From a virus, in IMG/VR virus record IMGVR_UViG_3300026521_000336, positions 1 through 41,430 of that record: DNA of 41,430 bases; one strand, given 5' to 3'. Made by a program: the position numbers and the translations under genes. How positions within the stretch are numbered: the stretch's first letter is position 1; each line of letters starts with the position of its first letter. Positions 8,901-16,742 of the stretch are shown piece by piece. A model generated the notes under the pieces. It had not been told where the DNA came from and ran no database searches. It saw only the letters and a program-made list of their open reading frames with translations.

Positions 8901-10645
8901 TTGATAGAACTAAAAATGTCAAGTAATGCATCAAGTGCTTTATTTACACCTTTATTTTCTATCATCTCTCTCTGCTCTATTTCTGTAGCATTAGCAGAAC
9001 CTGTAAACTCGTCAACTAATGATTCAATGATATTAAAATAAGCAGCACTTCCTCTTTCAACTTTATATCTTTTACCAACAACTATAGCTCGTGACATCTT
9101 ATCAGACACTTCATTTAGTGCTGTTGCAGTAGGAAGGTATCTTGTGCTCCTAAACATCATTAATTCTCTAATATATTCTTTACCATCTTTATATCTATTA
9201 TAGTTGCTTAAAAGTTCAATTAATGGAGTCTCTTTAGATATAGTTTTACCTGCTGTACCATTTTTTAATTCAGGAGATATAGAACCATTGTATGCTCCAA
9301 ATATAGCATTTTTGAGTTTAATATCTGTTATTCCTAATTTATTATATACTTGATTTAATGTGACCATTGGTTCTTCATTTTGATTATTATTGAACTCTTC
9401 AGCCATAAATTGAAGTAATGGATCAATAACTGGATTAACTCTTGCTACCCTATGTGATAAATTAGTCATTATTTTTTCAATAGTTTTAGGTACACCTAAT
9501 CCTTGTTTACCATCTTTACTATATCCTAAGTCTTTTGTCCAAAATTGCCTAATAAATCTAGCTGAAGGTTTTTTAGGTTTTCTTGTATTCTTCTTTTCCT
9601 CTTCATTTAGCTCATTCCATTCTGCAAATTCTTCTTTGTATTTATTTAATGTATTTATATAGTAATTGTTTGTTATATTCAATTGACTATTTACAGGAGT
9701 TGTTAATGTATTTATAGCTTGAGAGGCATTAAATGTATTATTGAATACCCTATACTTGTTAATAGCTTTAGAACCAAAAGAACCAGTATTTAACATAGAG
9801 TTTAATTCTTCTTTTGATGCACTTTTATCACTGTTTTTCATAAAAGTATCTAAATTTAATGTAACACCGTCAGCAATAATTGTTGAATCTGATGATATTT
9901 GCTCTCCATCAAGATTACGATATTCATGATTAATAACATTTGTATTTTCTAAAATCTTGATAAGAGGATCTCCATCACTATCTTTTATACCAGCTAATGC
10001 TTCAACTGCTGTTCTCCCTAATTGAGAATAAAAATTTTTATTTGATATTGGATCTGAATTGACTAAATACCCAGTGGCAACAGCTATCTGTCTGCCTATT
10101 GCTGGATACAAATTTAATGTATTTATTACTCTAGATCCATCTTTTGTTGTTAATATTGATGTTGTATGCTCATCTTCATCTTTGTTTAATTTTAATTTTT
10201 TTTGTATATTTATATCTGCTGAAACACCATTAACTATAGCATTAAAAGCTATACCTATAGCCCTCATTGTGGATCCAGCTATTATTGCATATTTTACTTG
10301 TTTTTCGTTATTTAATTCATTAAATTTTTGTTCATTAATGATACCATTAAATAATATATTATACTTAGAGTTTAAAGAAAATTTAAGATATCGCTCAATC
10401 TTATTAACTATCTTGTTATGACCAATAATTTTTCGTATATCTTTTTTTGCTTCATTTTGTTTAGTTTTGTTTATTTCACTAAATAGATCAAAGTAATGTT
10501 CTTCTTTTATACTTTGTATATTCCAGGCTAAAGGTTTAGAGCCACCTGAAGTATTGTCTATATCATTTATATCTGTTTTTACTTTAACAATTTTATTACC
10601 TATAAATAATTCAATTACTTTTTTACAATTTTCTACTTTACTCAC
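2915..10645 (-). CDS. N4-type virion RNA polymerase fused to DEDDh exonuclease and HExxH peptidase, 2576 aa
   Basis: Likely packaged in the capsid and ejected to transcribe early genes. Single-subunit RNAP motifs: A, DASASG at 654-659 (D654); B, R745, K749, M753, Y757 with exactly the T7 R-x3-K-x3-M-x3-Y spacing; C, H1000 and D1003 in VHGIDSG. The B-to-C gap of about 245 residues resembles the N4 virion enzyme more than T7. A second module is a DEDDh exonuclease: D1276/E1278, D1396 in NGFKSDF, H1467/D1472 in AHDAKSD. A third is a gluzincin-like peptidase, HEYAH at 1560-1564 with EEALVQAIGEQ downstream. The rest, to 2576, is helical and resembles large polyvalent phage proteins. GTG start with AAGGA seven bases upstream. 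N4's polymerase has about 1000 residues before its catalytic domain; here there are only about 300. One Cys in total (C7). Confidence 0.85.
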   Translation of the reverse strand: MSKVENCKKVIELFIGNKIVKVKTDINDIDNTSGGSKPLAWNIQSIKEEHYFDLFSEINKTKQNEAKKDIRKIIGHNKIVNKIERYLKFSLNSKYNILFNGIINEQKFNELNNEKQVKYAIIAGSTMRAIGIAFNAIVNGVSADINIQKKLKLNKDEDEHTTSILTTKDGSRVINTLNLYPAIGRQIAVATGYLVNSDPISNKNFYSQLGRTAVEALAGIKDSDGDPLIKILENTNVINHEYRNLDGEQISSDSTIIADGVTLNLDTFMKNSDKSASKEELNSMLNTGSFGSKAINKYRVFNNTFNASQAINTLTTPVNSQLNITNNYYINTLNKYKEEFAEWNELNEEEKKNTRKPKKPSARFIRQFWTKDLGYSKDGKQGLGVPKTIEKIMTNLSHRVARVNPVIDPLLQFMAEEFNNNQNEEPMVTLNQVYNKLGITDIKLKNAIFGAYNGSISPELKNGTAGKTISKETPLIELLSNYNRYKDGKEYIRELMMFRSTRYLPTATALNEVSDKMSRAIVVGKRYKVERGSAAYFNIIESLVDEFTGSANATEIEQREMIENKGVNKALDALLDIFSSIKNTKLDTKEQALLIAKLLKILAIGKIKVDDKILDIDLKIKNVWEAFGALSGIYDMRTHNSGNNIYTTYRTKPDASASGVVLSLLQALGTDPENDKHIINILVRMQIAKDENRELTEDEIYDDAYAILRHEIEKQHNNKIDGETEETVYEQLMPFVELGLFSSLRDMLKPITMVTNYEAGKDGASKSAANDMAEEVIKSFVKANGSTKDRQKRLDFMLNIIKKQNSEFYKDNNLDEYSTIEGSNSNNEVKLAQIEGFYTVINDYFSDKDNGVTGKMYELLQEAFNPAVSGNKKAIKNMYYKIADVVHKTNKYYGYGNGKFIQYIIPAGSWLAITDSKLDSNGVELNHDHILYGKEHTEDNLKAYAKGTNNYRKWYNSMIRKYGMPITSNRQIMLGYESGNPLLINKEQDNALIPIVSGVHGIDSGILQYAHIKTVAELENRIKILEDKLFVLDPSSKIYNNTESDLKNYKIALNSASSDIYDASHGTAIYNSILEEEYQKATFEVSKRYDIQEQMALLYDSYAINFEDTKDFGSADQIKLKLYDSKEALNYINKTNQKIKTKEELIDKYIINQGFDINYKLFGFNNDMISYNIDKDGVLKNDYRINNKNTKEQNNNTEQSEESLKINKYIQIENNLWTKNIPQDILDENKGLPTGSNNDVSESKKFSNDEISKFMKKHSIELSNAVLSGKPFVVLDIENTFSPDVKNNYIYNYDSSKGGQEKELLQLYAQKYKLNKRTGRLEKIGEPIEMSYKPSNADSYKEILNREKYKEYNVDGIFDGKDYDHNAISNELIVKLGSLTEDKKIPLLAYNGFKSDFNILSSYDGVDKLLSDNFNVMDPRLLANYTLRRSKDKPKTYNKPDGSIIKTKERNQQYVANMLGINSESAHDAKSDVEALAKITSRLSKKMRDQYKNELFKNNKNKNFDKKLNNELDKILKKIYPDINLEYVDSIGDNIKGQADIVNKTVLVNGILTSTDTLPHEYAHHYIAMFRENTLVKEAIKKWGSEEALVQAIGEQVVEQKGKAYGWWKKFSKWVKDLFNNLAKRDKEELKNLITDAFLENKDLGNRSDNTSGSESIKNQYEDEEYGEENTDYTEPKRPKKLATQTLNEQMYYKYKKKNYTVSNYSIIDESLFALNKNISNGIGNIYENTAEPFISNKAKQAHEFMYQNFDIYKMQYDRATKYWESSSWISSIKGYLDPWGRFKNYEDLNKAITATINAASERKQFEDTAIAKMNKLLSKISKEDQKDIYYTFVQAPVFYLIKNNVLSKLINSNNVDSDINTLIKEYEDKISQYNRRSIKRISEFLSGNKEPQDGVAYNLDQLKYNDQEEKDLFGSLLALYTIKENQTSANENINKTGYENAFNLLKNNPKLATTIFDASTGIKSIHDSVYGMTKDQMLEKDNLIYEHYEVPKEFRVVNKKDLLNSVYNKESGWKILIKPESKQYGVVYRDRRDETVQDGAGTTINYLQHDIIVPTNKIIPNAKNSVSLKTNKGKFEKIVLTKEQKEELGLSTSIGDALYRAYGRLMEIEDTQAVRDLMISETMTKYIDTEVDVSEFDKSLKKMKVEDRPLLLSLPKGSIPKEILEDNELIGTYYEVRPKVSRIGQFNEHVDLVRKDFSDIALGYEDPVLFEHNAVLRKSAYAIRQMVKLTKIHWAVTNIPKLIGDVTSNTAILLAYGMPIQDMPKKFQDNIIELKKFEKLRLKQLELEVAKYEGKDVDKQLKIVKDKIAKHSYGMMLQEGMFGSLSIEVMNKDESVISGLQNDIENLLNKFLKKENGKKTALAKAIKTLAQSGPDYLNVENIIAFAGKSAKNFKMLETFGEGLEDAGKRIKTNKKEDIAKYISEFLATPDSALVRFGSSTMQTVDIISRKMLLDTLISQGKSKKEAIQVALESFVDYKINMPKEMKVLSDYGILLFPAFWTRIQKVILATLKANPSGIFFALLMQRFLEEHPETIFDSSLIYKAFGQHLSGSGFEFINGIPPVEIGTFYPAELFG

Positions 10646-10654
10646 TAAATATCC

Positions 10655-13600
10655 TTATAATTTTTTTAAACATAAGTTAAATAGAAATTTAACTTCTTCT
10701 TTTGATTCTTCATCGACTTCTTCAATTATATCAAAGATTTCATCAAAACTTTCATTGGACAATTGTTCTGATGTACTAAAATCTATAATTTCTTTGTTTT
10801 GTTTTTTTAATGCTTCAAGTTTATTAACAAGTTTTTCTCTTTTTGCTTTTTCTTCTGATGTCAAATCTTCTTGTGTATATTTGTAGTCAAGATCTTTAAT
10901 GTATGCTTTTGTTAATATTTGTTTATTACGATTACTTTCAATAAGTTTATTTACTTTTTTTGAAGTTAATAGTGTTTTTTTTGTTTTATACTTATTTCTA
11001 TTTTCCTTATCAGTAGTATTTCTAGAATTTTTACTTATAATCTCAATTCTTTTTCTAAATACATCAGCTTGTTTGCTAGTAATATCTCCTACTTTTTCTG
11101 CAATATCTATCATTTTAAGTATATGTTTTTTTTCTTCTTTTGTATCTATAGATGTTTTTTTTGCATTGTTCATTATGGTATTAAATGCTTTTTGGTTAAA
11201 TCTTTCAAGTAGTTTTAAGTCATTAGAAAAAATATCCTTATCTTTGGCACTTTTTAATGTATTTTGTCCAAACTTAGCCAACATTGACTGCATAACTTTA
11301 TTTTTACGATATAAAGGAAGATTACTATCACTAAAAACATCATAAAGCTCAACAATTGACTTGCTTAACTTTGTTTTCTGTTCATTATTTGATAGACTAT
11401 CCATAAGTTTAACAGCAATATCAGATAAGATATTTTCATACTCATTTTCATTAATCCTACCAAGAGTATATGCTGAATTTGCAGCAATAAGATGATCTTC
11501 TAGCTCATTGTAGTATTTATAGTTTTTCTTTTTGTTTATTTCATTTTTTACATTATTTAAAACTTTATTAGAGTGTCTTACAGAATTAGATACAAGTCTA
11601 ATTTTATATTCACCTGGTTCTAGCTCTGTTTCGATATTAGCTAATTTTGTTCTAGTTTTTACTCTTATATTTAATACATTATCTATAGCTTTTTTTACAG
11701 CTAAACTAGCATCAGGATGATTATATGCTCTTTCTAATGCTTCATCAGAGTAATTTTTTATATTATCAATAATTTTACTTTTTGTGCCAAATGATTTTAT
11801 TTTATTAATAAATCCTTTAGGATCTTCATTGAACTCATTAACATTAATATCTTCATTGTTAAATAATTTAACTCCAGAACCAGTTGCTATAGCTTCTTGT
11901 CTAGCTAACTTGTGATTATATAGTCTTTCTTCTCTATCCTTTATCTTATTATTATATTCTTTTATCTTATTATCTATTGAAACTATTTGATTGTCTATAA
12001 GATCTTTAGACTCTTCAAAGACTTTCTTTTCGTTAGGCTTAATAAATTTATTATAAAGATCGTTATTTCTTGAATGTTCATGAAACGGATTATTGTTGTT
12101 ATCTATAAGTTTTGTTTCTTCATTATTGCTTACAGCGTCCTGTTTTATTACTTTGATTTTCAAATCAAGAGGTGCATTCAGATATGCTTTTGCTAATCTC
12201 TTTCTGTAATCATCATCAGTAATCTTATCTTTTACATCATCATTATTGATTGCTTTTTGAACCATGTTTGGATCAAGCAGTGCTATTATTTCTGGAGAAA
12301 TTGATGCACTTATATTGTTTCTTATACTATCTGCAATATAGTTATTAAATTTATCATCTTTAAAAGCTTCATATATAGCGATATCTCTTAAATGCTCACC
12401 AAAAGATTTAACTTCAGGTATTGATGATTCAATCATCTCGTCAACTGATTTTGCTCTTTTTAACACTATTTTTGTATCATTCATTAATTCAGTATTAGCT
12501 TTTGAAGTATCTATATCATTTTGCTCATTATTAATATAGAATTCAAATTGATCATCATCAAGATTATTTACAATATTCTCAAGGTTTTTTATTTTTCTTT
12601 TTTGTGCTATATGATTAAACAGTGCATTTGTAAATGCCTTAGAACCTGATATACTAGCAGGTACAGTATGCATTCCTATACCAGCAGCAGCTCCAGCTAT
12701 AGCTGCCTGTCTTGCTTCTAATTGATTTTTAGTATCTTTCAATATGTCCATAACATCTTTATTATCGATACCGTATTGCTCTCCGATTAACTGTCCCCAT
12801 TGTTGAACATATTCTTGAAGACCTTCCTCTGTAGCACTTGTCAAAAAAGATCTTGATTTATCAAGTAGTCTAGTAGTAAATTCTTTTTTTGTTGCGTTTG
12901 ATGTTTTATTTATAGCTGATTTAAGAGCTTTACTTATACCTTTTACATTAATTATATCATCGAATGCTACCTTATCAAGTAATGTGAATGGCAATTGAGA
13001 CATATATAAAGCAACAGCCTCTCCAGCACTAACAGTTGGATCTTGTCCAGCAGCTTTCTTTGCTTTCATTCTTTCGTTGATTATCTGATTGGTAAGTTCA
13101 AGGTTTACAGCTTCAACACCAGCACCTTTAGCTATTAGGTTTAGTGCTTTTAATGTATTCTCACTATCCTTAAAAGTATCATAAACTTTAAGCTCTTTAT
13201 GGTTCATTGTCTTTTTAGTTTTAGCTATCAAGTTAGCAATCTCTTCAGTAGTAGAACCAGCTTTTTTAGCTTCACTTACAGCATTAACTAATTTTAAAGC
13301 TCTGGCTGTTCCAGCTACTTCACCTGCACCTACACTCATTGCAGCCATATAAGGTAAACTTTCACCTATAAATGAAGGTGCTGCTTGTACTGCATCAAAT
13401 AATCCAGTAAGAATATCTCCTCTTCTAAAAGCAGCATCAGCTTCGTTTACCTTACTGGCTCCATAGTGTCTATCATAGCCAGCAACTTTATCAGCCCACT
13501 CTTGATTATAATCATTAAGTAAAGTATTATCACCAGGCGTAAACAAATCAAGAACAGCATCAGCAGTGCCAGTAACTAAACCAAGTGTACTTGCCTGTAT

Positions 13601-14629
13601 AGCATCAATAAAATTGCTATCTTTTGGTCTTTGCATATATTGTTGATACATAAGCTTAGAACGATCAAGATTCTTAGCATAGTCTTCTTTAGAACCAGTA
13701 TCTAATCCTAACAAGTCAGAATCATATAATTCAGTATATCCTGTGCCATAATTTATTCTAGATGCTTTATCTCTATTCATTCTGCCATCTGGAGTAAGGA
13801 CTATACCATAATCAACAACTCTATGATTTAAATTTTCATCAAGTGAATGCCATAAGTTCTCCCAATTTTCTGCTCCAGCAAATCTTTTCTCAGATACAAT
13901 CTCGTATCCATCTTTTATATATTGATCTTTATTTCTACCATAAGCACTAATTCTATCTGTTCCGACTTTATAGATATATTTAGTAGAACCATCTGGATTA
14001 TATCCGTCAAACTTACGAAGATAATATACTACATTTTGAGCATTAGGATCGTCTTCTGCTGTTAAGTATTGATCAATTAAATCTTGCCTTGTAACATCTT
14101 TTGCCTTTATAAAATCTTTATTGTTTGCATCATACAATTTACCATTTCTTTCTATGAGAAAATCATTACTATGATCTATCCAATCTCCTTGACCAAAATC
14201 AGCTATATTTTCAGTAGCTTCTAATAGCCAATCAGTAGCATGTATTACTTTATTTGCATAAGTTTTGGCTCTTATCATTGCATCGCTGTCATTTATCAAA
14301 GAACCATCTTGCTCATACTTTAATGGAGCCTTACGATATATCTCATTTCGCTTTAGTTCAGCAGCTCTTGCTAATCTGTCTTTTTTTTCTAAAGCAGTTA
14401 TAGATTGTTCAGTCTCATAATTACTTTGCTGTATTTGATCATCTATATTTTTTATTATGGAATTGGTTAATAGTTCTGTATAGTCATTATCATAATCGTT
14501 ATTTATTGATACCGTATCGCCATAGTCATCAACATATGATGTAATATCTGGTTCTTGAGTATCTGTTATATTGTAATCATGATTATCATTGTCGTAGTTA
14601 TTTTTAAATGTAGTAATATTCTCTGTCAT
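10655..14629 (-). CDS. Large internal (DNA-ejection) virion protein, 1324 aa
   Basis: Placed directly before the vRNAP gene (nine bases apart), where N4-like phages carry large internal proteins. The N-terminal 60 residues are Asp/Asn/Tyr-rich. Around 340-450 and 640-665 are Ala/Gly-rich amphipathic or hydrophobic segments (AAIAGAAAGIG), possible membrane-interacting parts. An ATEEGLQEYVQ block at about 599-609 is typical of giant phage virion proteins. The second half is long, charged, coiled-coil helices. The only Cys is five residues from the C-terminus. No transglycosylase or protease motif is seen. Start ATG at 14629 with AGGA upstream, embedded in an inverted repeat described separately. 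By position it is an N4 gp51 analogue; function inferred. Confidence 0.68.
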   Translation of the reverse strand: MTENITTFKNNYDNDNHDYNITDTQEPDITSYVDDYGDTVSINNDYDNDYTELLTNSIIKNIDDQIQQSNYETEQSITALEKKDRLARAAELKRNEIYRKAPLKYEQDGSLINDSDAMIRAKTYANKVIHATDWLLEATENIADFGQGDWIDHSNDFLIERNGKLYDANNKDFIKAKDVTRQDLIDQYLTAEDDPNAQNVVYYLRKFDGYNPDGSTKYIYKVGTDRISAYGRNKDQYIKDGYEIVSEKRFAGAENWENLWHSLDENLNHRVVDYGIVLTPDGRMNRDKASRINYGTGYTELYDSDLLGLDTGSKEDYAKNLDRSKLMYQQYMQRPKDSNFIDAIQASTLGLVTGTADAVLDLFTPGDNTLLNDYNQEWADKVAGYDRHYGASKVNEADAAFRRGDILTGLFDAVQAAPSFIGESLPYMAAMSVGAGEVAGTARALKLVNAVSEAKKAGSTTEEIANLIAKTKKTMNHKELKVYDTFKDSENTLKALNLIAKGAGVEAVNLELTNQIINERMKAKKAAGQDPTVSAGEAVALYMSQLPFTLLDKVAFDDIINVKGISKALKSAINKTSNATKKEFTTRLLDKSRSFLTSATEEGLQEYVQQWGQLIGEQYGIDNKDVMDILKDTKNQLEARQAAIAGAAAGIGMHTVPASISGSKAFTNALFNHIAQKRKIKNLENIVNNLDDDQFEFYINNEQNDIDTSKANTELMNDTKIVLKRAKSVDEMIESSIPEVKSFGEHLRDIAIYEAFKDDKFNNYIADSIRNNISASISPEIIALLDPNMVQKAINNDDVKDKITDDDYRKRLAKAYLNAPLDLKIKVIKQDAVSNNEETKLIDNNNNPFHEHSRNNDLYNKFIKPNEKKVFEESKDLIDNQIVSIDNKIKEYNNKIKDREERLYNHKLARQEAIATGSGVKLFNNEDINVNEFNEDPKGFINKIKSFGTKSKIIDNIKNYSDEALERAYNHPDASLAVKKAIDNVLNIRVKTRTKLANIETELEPGEYKIRLVSNSVRHSNKVLNNVKNEINKKKNYKYYNELEDHLIAANSAYTLGRINENEYENILSDIAVKLMDSLSNNEQKTKLSKSIVELYDVFSDSNLPLYRKNKVMQSMLAKFGQNTLKSAKDKDIFSNDLKLLERFNQKAFNTIMNNAKKTSIDTKEEKKHILKMIDIAEKVGDITSKQADVFRKRIEIISKNSRNTTDKENRNKYKTKKTLLTSKKVNKLIESNRNKQILTKAYIKDLDYKYTQEDLTSEEKAKREKLVNKLEALKKQNKEIIDFSTSEQLSNESFDEIFDIIEEVDEESKEEVKFLFNLCLKKL

Positions 14630-14637
14630 TCACATAT

Positions 14638-14678
14638 CCTATATACGATTTTATTAAAAGTATTATATCGTATATAGG
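14638..14678 (-). promoter_or_regulatory. Promoter nested in an inverted repeat that masks the ribosome-binding site
   Basis: CCTATATACGAT (14638-14649) and ATCGTATATAGG (14667-14678) form a perfect 12-bp inverted repeat with a 17-base loop just upstream of the 1324-residue gene. On the coding strand a TATAAT -10 box (14662-14667) starts in the first arm, while the second arm contains the AGG of the Shine-Dalgarno. A read-through transcript would fold and hide the Shine-Dalgarno. A transcript starting from this -10 box, about 7 bases into the loop, would lack the first arm and be translated. The structure is seen directly; the switch is inference by analogy with T4 late genes such as e. Confidence 0.6.
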
Positions 14679-14687
14679 TGTAAAGTA

Positions 14688-16118
14688 TCATTTATTATTT
14701 GTTGCTAGATCTTTCATTAATTTTTTAATAGTTAAATCTCCTTTTTTAAGATCTTGTTGAAGTTTTTGTATTCTAAGAAGATCTTCTTCAGATTTTACTT
14801 TTTTAGATCTTAACTTAATTAGTTCGTTTTTCAACTTATTGTTATCTATTTGTACTTTCTCAAGAACTTTATATTTTGTATCGATTGCTTTCTCAAATAT
14901 ATAATCTGCTTTTTTCTTTTTATCTTTTGTTTGTTGAGCTTTTATTTCTTTTATTGCTTGGATCTTAGCATTATGATTACTAAGAGAATCATCCATAGCT
15001 TTCCTTGCTACTTTAATTTTGGCTACTTTCTCATATGTATTTAGATTTGCATCATTAACTATGTTGTCTAATATTGGCTTAAATTTTGCATATGTTTCTT
15101 TATAATAATCTTTATTTGACTTTAATGTATGTTTAGATATGTCTTTCTTTCCGTATACTGGCTTATAAAATTGTTTTTCAATAGTATTAACTTCTTGTTC
15201 AACTTTGTTGTTGTTTGCTATGATTCCATCATTAACTTTAAGGTGAGAACTAAGAGCATTAACTCTCTTTCTTGCTTGCTCATAAGGATTGTCTTTTATC
15301 ATATTTGTATCAACGGCACGTAATGTTTTACCAAAATCCAGACCATCTATCATTCGCTTTGTAGCCTCTTTCTCTTCATTATTGTTGATAATATGGTAAA
15401 AAGGATTCCACTCGGTAAGCAAATTCAATGTTCCTTTTGCCAATGGAGTGACACCACTGTCAGCAGCGACACCAGCAACACTCTCTATCCCAGTTTGGTT
15501 CTTCCATTTATCAAATTCATCACCTTTCAATCCGAACATCTTAGGGTGTTGTTCTATAAACTTGTTTTGTGCATCTTGTAATTCAGACTGGTTCTTATAC
15601 TTAGAGCCAAGATTAGCATATTGAGTATATAAATCTCTATATTGCTCATCTTCTCGATATTGTAACGGTTTGACTTTAGCCGCTATAGCTTGACCTTTAT
15701 GTGATGTCCAAAAATCAGTAGCTTTTTGATCTTCATGTTTCTGGCCAACAATATTGTTTTTATCTTCTACAGTTTCGGTAGTATTTATTGTATCTTCTAC
15801 CGGTTTATATATGTCGCCTACAGCAGCAAGAATGGCATTATTTTTTTTCTTATCATTTGCATACTTCCTATTTGTTCTTGCATTTTGAGCGGCTATTGTT
15901 GCTGCATTTCTTTTGTTCGCAGCATCTTCTCTTAATTTAGCTATTGCCATAGCGTTTGCTAGCCTATCTTTGTTTTCTTGCAATTCAGCTGATCTATTTT
16001 CATCAGTAATTTGTTTTTTGTACATATTGCTAATAGCAGATGCGAGACCAGATGCATCAGATGTGTATCCTGGTTCTCTCAATGCAGGAGTTTTAATTCT
16101 CTGTATAAATGAACTCAT
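14688..16118 (-). CDS. Internal virion protein, coiled-coil, 476 aa
   Basis: ATG at 16118 with AAGGA twelve bases upstream. The product is highly charged, without cysteine. The N-terminus is Ala-rich helical (about 50-95, AMAIAKLREDAANKRNAATIAAQNA) and the C-terminal third is a long basic coiled coil (about 370-476). A short YKPVED/YGKKDI region lies between. It sits between a small Gly-rich protein and the 1324-residue protein, in the position and with the composition of T7 gp15-like or N4 gp52-like ejection proteins. No enzymatic motif was found. Assignment is by context and composition, not by a recognised domain. Confidence 0.6.
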   Translation of the reverse strand: MSSFIQRIKTPALREPGYTSDASGLASAISNMYKKQITDENRSAELQENKDRLANAMAIAKLREDAANKRNAATIAAQNARTNRKYANDKKKNNAILAAVGDIYKPVEDTINTTETVEDKNNIVGQKHEDQKATDFWTSHKGQAIAAKVKPLQYREDEQYRDLYTQYANLGSKYKNQSELQDAQNKFIEQHPKMFGLKGDEFDKWKNQTGIESVAGVAADSGVTPLAKGTLNLLTEWNPFYHIINNNEEKEATKRMIDGLDFGKTLRAVDTNMIKDNPYEQARKRVNALSSHLKVNDGIIANNNKVEQEVNTIEKQFYKPVYGKKDISKHTLKSNKDYYKETYAKFKPILDNIVNDANLNTYEKVAKIKVARKAMDDSLSNHNAKIQAIKEIKAQQTKDKKKKADYIFEKAIDTKYKVLEKVQIDNNKLKNELIKLRSKKVKSEEDLLRIQKLQQDLKKGDLTIKKLMKDLATNNK

Positions 16119-16135
16119 ATTTTATTCCTTAAGAA

Positions 16136-16684
16136 CTAAACAGTAGTAGTAGCACTATTGCTTGGGTCTTCATATTTTTTTGTAGCAAATTGTTGAGCCA
16201 CTCGCTTATTTATACCTTCTTGTTTCTTTTTAGCTGCAACTGCGTCATTATATTGCTTCTCAACAAGATCTTGTTGTCTTTTAGCTAGTTTCTGATTAAA
16301 CTTCATATTTTTATAAGATTGATATCCGGCAAATAAATTTGCTGCACCATTTAATCCACCTATGCCATCCCAGGCTTTACCTAAAATTGATGAACCACCT
16401 AAACCACTATTATTGTTTTGTATTTTTATTGAATTTAAGTCTTGAATGCCATTATAGTCCATACCACCAATATCAACCTTGCCGTTATTGTTTAAGTCCA
16501 TTGCTACATTCCTAACAGAACCAGGATCAAAACTAGTCAAATCGCTATTCCATGAAGTTTTACCGTTTATTGAACCTTGATACATTGGAGTATTGACTGA
16601 AGTGTTTTGCGGTAAACTATTACCTTCACTAAAAATATTACCTATACCTGAAAATAAATTTCCTAAACCTGAAATTAGTCCCAT
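16136..16684 (-). CDS. Small Gly-rich internal virion protein, 182 aa
   Basis: Begins MGLISGLGNLFSGIGN, an amphipathic Gly/Phe-rich N-terminus like those of T7 gp14-type ejection proteins that insert in the outer membrane. Around residues 62-75 it has DLNNNGKVDIGGMD, which resembles an EF-hand/dockerin calcium loop (D1, N3, N5, G6, D9) but lacks the usual acidic residue at loop position 12. A Gly/Ala-rich segment (about 105-122) precedes a charged helix (KLAKRQQDLVEKQYNDAVAAKKK). No Cys. AAAGGA lies ten bases before the ATG. It is the first gene of the block of presumed ejected proteins. Confidence 0.58.
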   Translation of the reverse strand: MGLISGLGNLFSGIGNIFSEGNSLPQNTSVNTPMYQGSINGKTSWNSDLTSFDPGSVRNVAMDLNNNGKVDIGGMDYNGIQDLNSIKIQNNNSGLGGSSILGKAWDGIGGLNGAANLFAGYQSYKNMKFNQKLAKRQQDLVEKQYNDAVAAKKKQEGINKRVAQQFATKKYEDPSNSATTTV

Positions 16685-16720
16685 ATTAAAAAAATCCTTT
16701 CTTTATAATATATAAGTACA

Positions 16721-16726
16721 ATTATA
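16721..16726 (-). promoter_or_regulatory. Candidate late promoter -10 (TATAAT)
   Basis: In the 58-base gap upstream of the 182-residue gene the leftward strand reads GATATAATTG. No good -35 hexamer is present 16-18 bases upstream. It is one of nine TATAAT boxes, each lying in a gap before a late gene or cluster. Confidence 0.35.
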
Positions 16727-16742
16727 TCTAAAATAATATAAA

